DNA of 6,095 nt, from the NCBI GenBank assembly GCA_947446335.1, contig CANFGA010000201.1:1-6095 (forward strand). The letters are read 5' to 3'. Source of the DNA: Oxalobacteraceae bacterium. Its GTDB lineage: Bacteria; Pseudomonadota; Gammaproteobacteria; Burkholderiales; Burkholderiaceae_D. Positions 5,016-6,095 of the stretch are shown here, piece after piece. Made by a program: the position numbers and the translations under genes. How positions within the stretch are numbered: the stretch's first letter is position 1; each line of letters opens with the position of its first letter. The notes under the pieces were generated by a model, which was not told the origin of the DNA, ran no database searches, and saw only the letters and a program-made list of their open reading frames with translations.

Positions 5016-6095
5016 ATGACCATGGTTTCCACCCCGACCTCCTCATTTTTACGCCAGTCGCTGATGACTGCTGCCGTTGCCCTGGCGCTTTCGGGCTGCG
5101 CCAGCTTCGAGGGTATTGACAGTCATGCGCAAGCGCACAGTCCTGTCAATCTCGAGACCACGCTGACGCTGCCCGATCAGGGTGGCAGCTGGCCGAGCGC
5201 GCAATGGGCCGGCCAATTCGGTGGTCTGGCCTTGCAGGCATTGGTCGATGAAGCCTTGCTGGCCAACCCCGGCCTGGAGGTGGCGGCCAGTCGCGTGAAT
5301 GCTGCGCGCGCAGTCGTCGATGCTGCCAGCGCCTCGGCCCGGCCCACGACCGACCTGGCGTTTTCGGCTACCCGCCAGCGCTACTCGGAAAACGGCATCC
5401 TTCCACCACCACTGGCGGGCGCTTATGAGACCGACTCCCAATTGGCGTTGAACTTTCGCTATGATTTTGACTTCTGGGGCAAGAATGGCGCGGCGCTGCG
5501 TAGCGCCTTGTCGCAAAGCAAATTGTCACAGGCCGAGCAATACCACGCCCGGCTGGTGCTCAGCACAGCGGTTGCACACGCTTGGGTGCAACTGGCGCGC
5601 AGTTCTGCCCAGTTCGATCTGGTAACGCAGCAGTTGCAAACCCGTGAGTCACTCGATCGCCTTACCCGCCAGCGGGTCGCCGCCGGACTCGATAACCAGA
5701 GCGAGAACCAGTTGACGCTGCAGCAGTCAGCCTCGCTGCGCGCAGAACAGGCGCAGTGGCAGGAAGCCATCGCACTGATCCGTAATCAGCTCGCAGCGCT
5801 GCTCGGCAAAGGACCGGACCGTGGTCTGGCTATCGCGCGCCCGGTACTGCCGGCACAGGCGGCGAGCCTGTTGCCGACGGCGCTGCCGCTGACACTGATC
5901 GGTCGACGGCCAGACATCGTTGCGGCGCGCTGGCGCATCGAAGCGACCCAAGGCCAGATCGACTATGCCCGCGCCCTGTTCTATCCCAATGTCGACCTGA
6001 TGGCTTTTGCCGGCTTTTCCAGCCTCGGGCTGTCGAACCTGCTCCAGAGCGGCAGCCGCGTGGTCGGCGTCGGCCCGGCGATCCGGCTGCCGGTA
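5016..6095 (+). CDS. NodT-family outer-membrane efflux lipoprotein (partial, 3' end cut)
   Basis: The frame runs from ATG 5016 to the window edge without a stop, giving 360 residues of a family usually near 480-500. It is a TolC/OprM-like outer-membrane factor, the exit duct of tripartite efflux pumps. A signal peptide (11-27) ends in the lipobox LSGC, with lipidated Cys28. The two outer-membrane-efflux repeats are visible. The first starts around residue 64 (QWAGQFGGLALQALVDEALL), with ANPGLEVAASRV helices and the strand motif YDFDFWGKN (149-157). The second has LIGRRPDIVAARWRIEAT (294-311) followed by ARALFYPNVDLMAFAGF (318-334). Long Gln/Ala-rich helices at 165-265 form the periplasmic tunnel. 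It begins 10 bp after the marR stop, so the two are surely cotranscribed. The ribosome binding site is weak, and ATG 5022 is an alternative start. HlyD/EmrA-type and EmrB- or RND-type pump genes are expected just downstream. Confidence 0.92.
   Translation, partial: MTMVSTPTSSFLRQSLMTAAVALALSGCASFEGIDSHAQAHSPVNLETTLTLPDQGGSWPSAQWAGQFGGLALQALVDEALLANPGLEVAASRVNAARAVVDAASASARPTTDLAFSATRQRYSENGILPPPLAGAYETDSQLALNFRYDFDFWGKNGAALRSALSQSKLSQAEQYHARLVLSTAVAHAWVQLARSSAQFDLVTQQLQTRESLDRLTRQRVAAGLDNQSENQLTLQQSASLRAEQAQWQEAIALIRNQLAALLGKGPDRGLAIARPVLPAQAASLLPTALPLTLIGRRPDIVAARWRIEATQGQIDYARALFYPNVDLMAFAGFSSLGLSNLLQSGSRVVGVGPAIRLPV
5107..5155 (+). repeat. Nested inverted repeat in the 5' part of the efflux lipoprotein gene
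   Basis: Outer arms TCGAG (5107-5111) and CTCGA (5151-5155) flank the perfect 8-bp arms ATTGACAG (5115-5122) and CTGTCAAT (5143-5150), with a GGT bulge on the left. The 20-base interior holds a further dyad, TGCGC-AA-GCGCA (5126-5137). It lies in the codons just after the lipobox, the least constrained part of this protein. Confidence 0.6.

Noticed and set aside
5049..5516. A 155-codon open frame on the - strand inside the efflux lipoprotein gene
   Set aside because: The + strand frame has a lipobox and conserved outer-membrane-efflux motifs over the same bases, so the - strand frame is a shadow.
1..6095. Search by eye for insertion sequences, CRISPR repeats, tRNA genes, toxin-antitoxin pairs or phage genes
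   Set aside because: No transposase motifs, regularly spaced repeats, cloverleaf structures or integrase-like frames were found; the window looks like stable core or lightly variable chromosome.

Overview
The window reads as ordinary chromosome of a Gram-negative proteobacterium, most likely a betaproteobacterium of the Oxalobacteraceae/Burkholderiales type. This is an inference from the GC-rich third codon positions, the pairing of a MarR regulator with a NodT-type outer-membrane efflux lipoprotein, the RcnB-family periplasmic protein, and the TPR-glycosyltransferase. I cannot name the genus from sequence alone. No mobile element, CRISPR array, rRNA or tRNA gene is visible.

Layout, left to right. 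(1) Positions 3-158 hold the 3' end of an unrecognised gene on the + strand. (2) Convergent to it, 264-1403 on the - strand encodes a YbiR-like inner-membrane anion transporter (ArsB/CitMHS superfamily). It has a perfect TATAAT -10 about 150 bp upstream of its start, overlapped by an FNR/CRP-like dyad. (3) A 536-bp intergenic stretch (1404-1939) contains that promoter, several small dyads and one possible 41-codon small ORF. (4) rcnB-like gene, 1940-2293 +. (5) Convergent to it, 2426-3826 - encodes a TPR protein with a GT9-like glycosyltransferase domain. (6) Divergent from that gene, a 72-codon small gene (4080-4298 +) has a good ribosome binding site, a possible sigma-28-type -10 upstream and a strong hairpin behind it. 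(7) A MarR-family regulator (4463-5005 +) is preceded by a perfect 12-bp palindrome placed in its promoter. It is followed after 10 bp by a NodT-family outer-membrane efflux lipoprotein (5016 to the window end, truncated).

The only clear functional unit is marR plus the outer-membrane factor, the front end of a tripartite drug/aromatic-compound efflux operon. Its membrane-fusion and inner-membrane pump genes would be expected just past the right edge. The other genes are single transcription units whose products act at or near the envelope: an anion transporter, a periplasmic metal-homeostasis protein and a glycosyltransferase. I found no convincing new system. The points most worth checking are the small 72-aa protein with its flagellar-type promoter element, the structured intergenic region with the possible 41-aa peptide, the MarR operator, and a nested inverted repeat inside the 5' part of the efflux lipoprotein gene.
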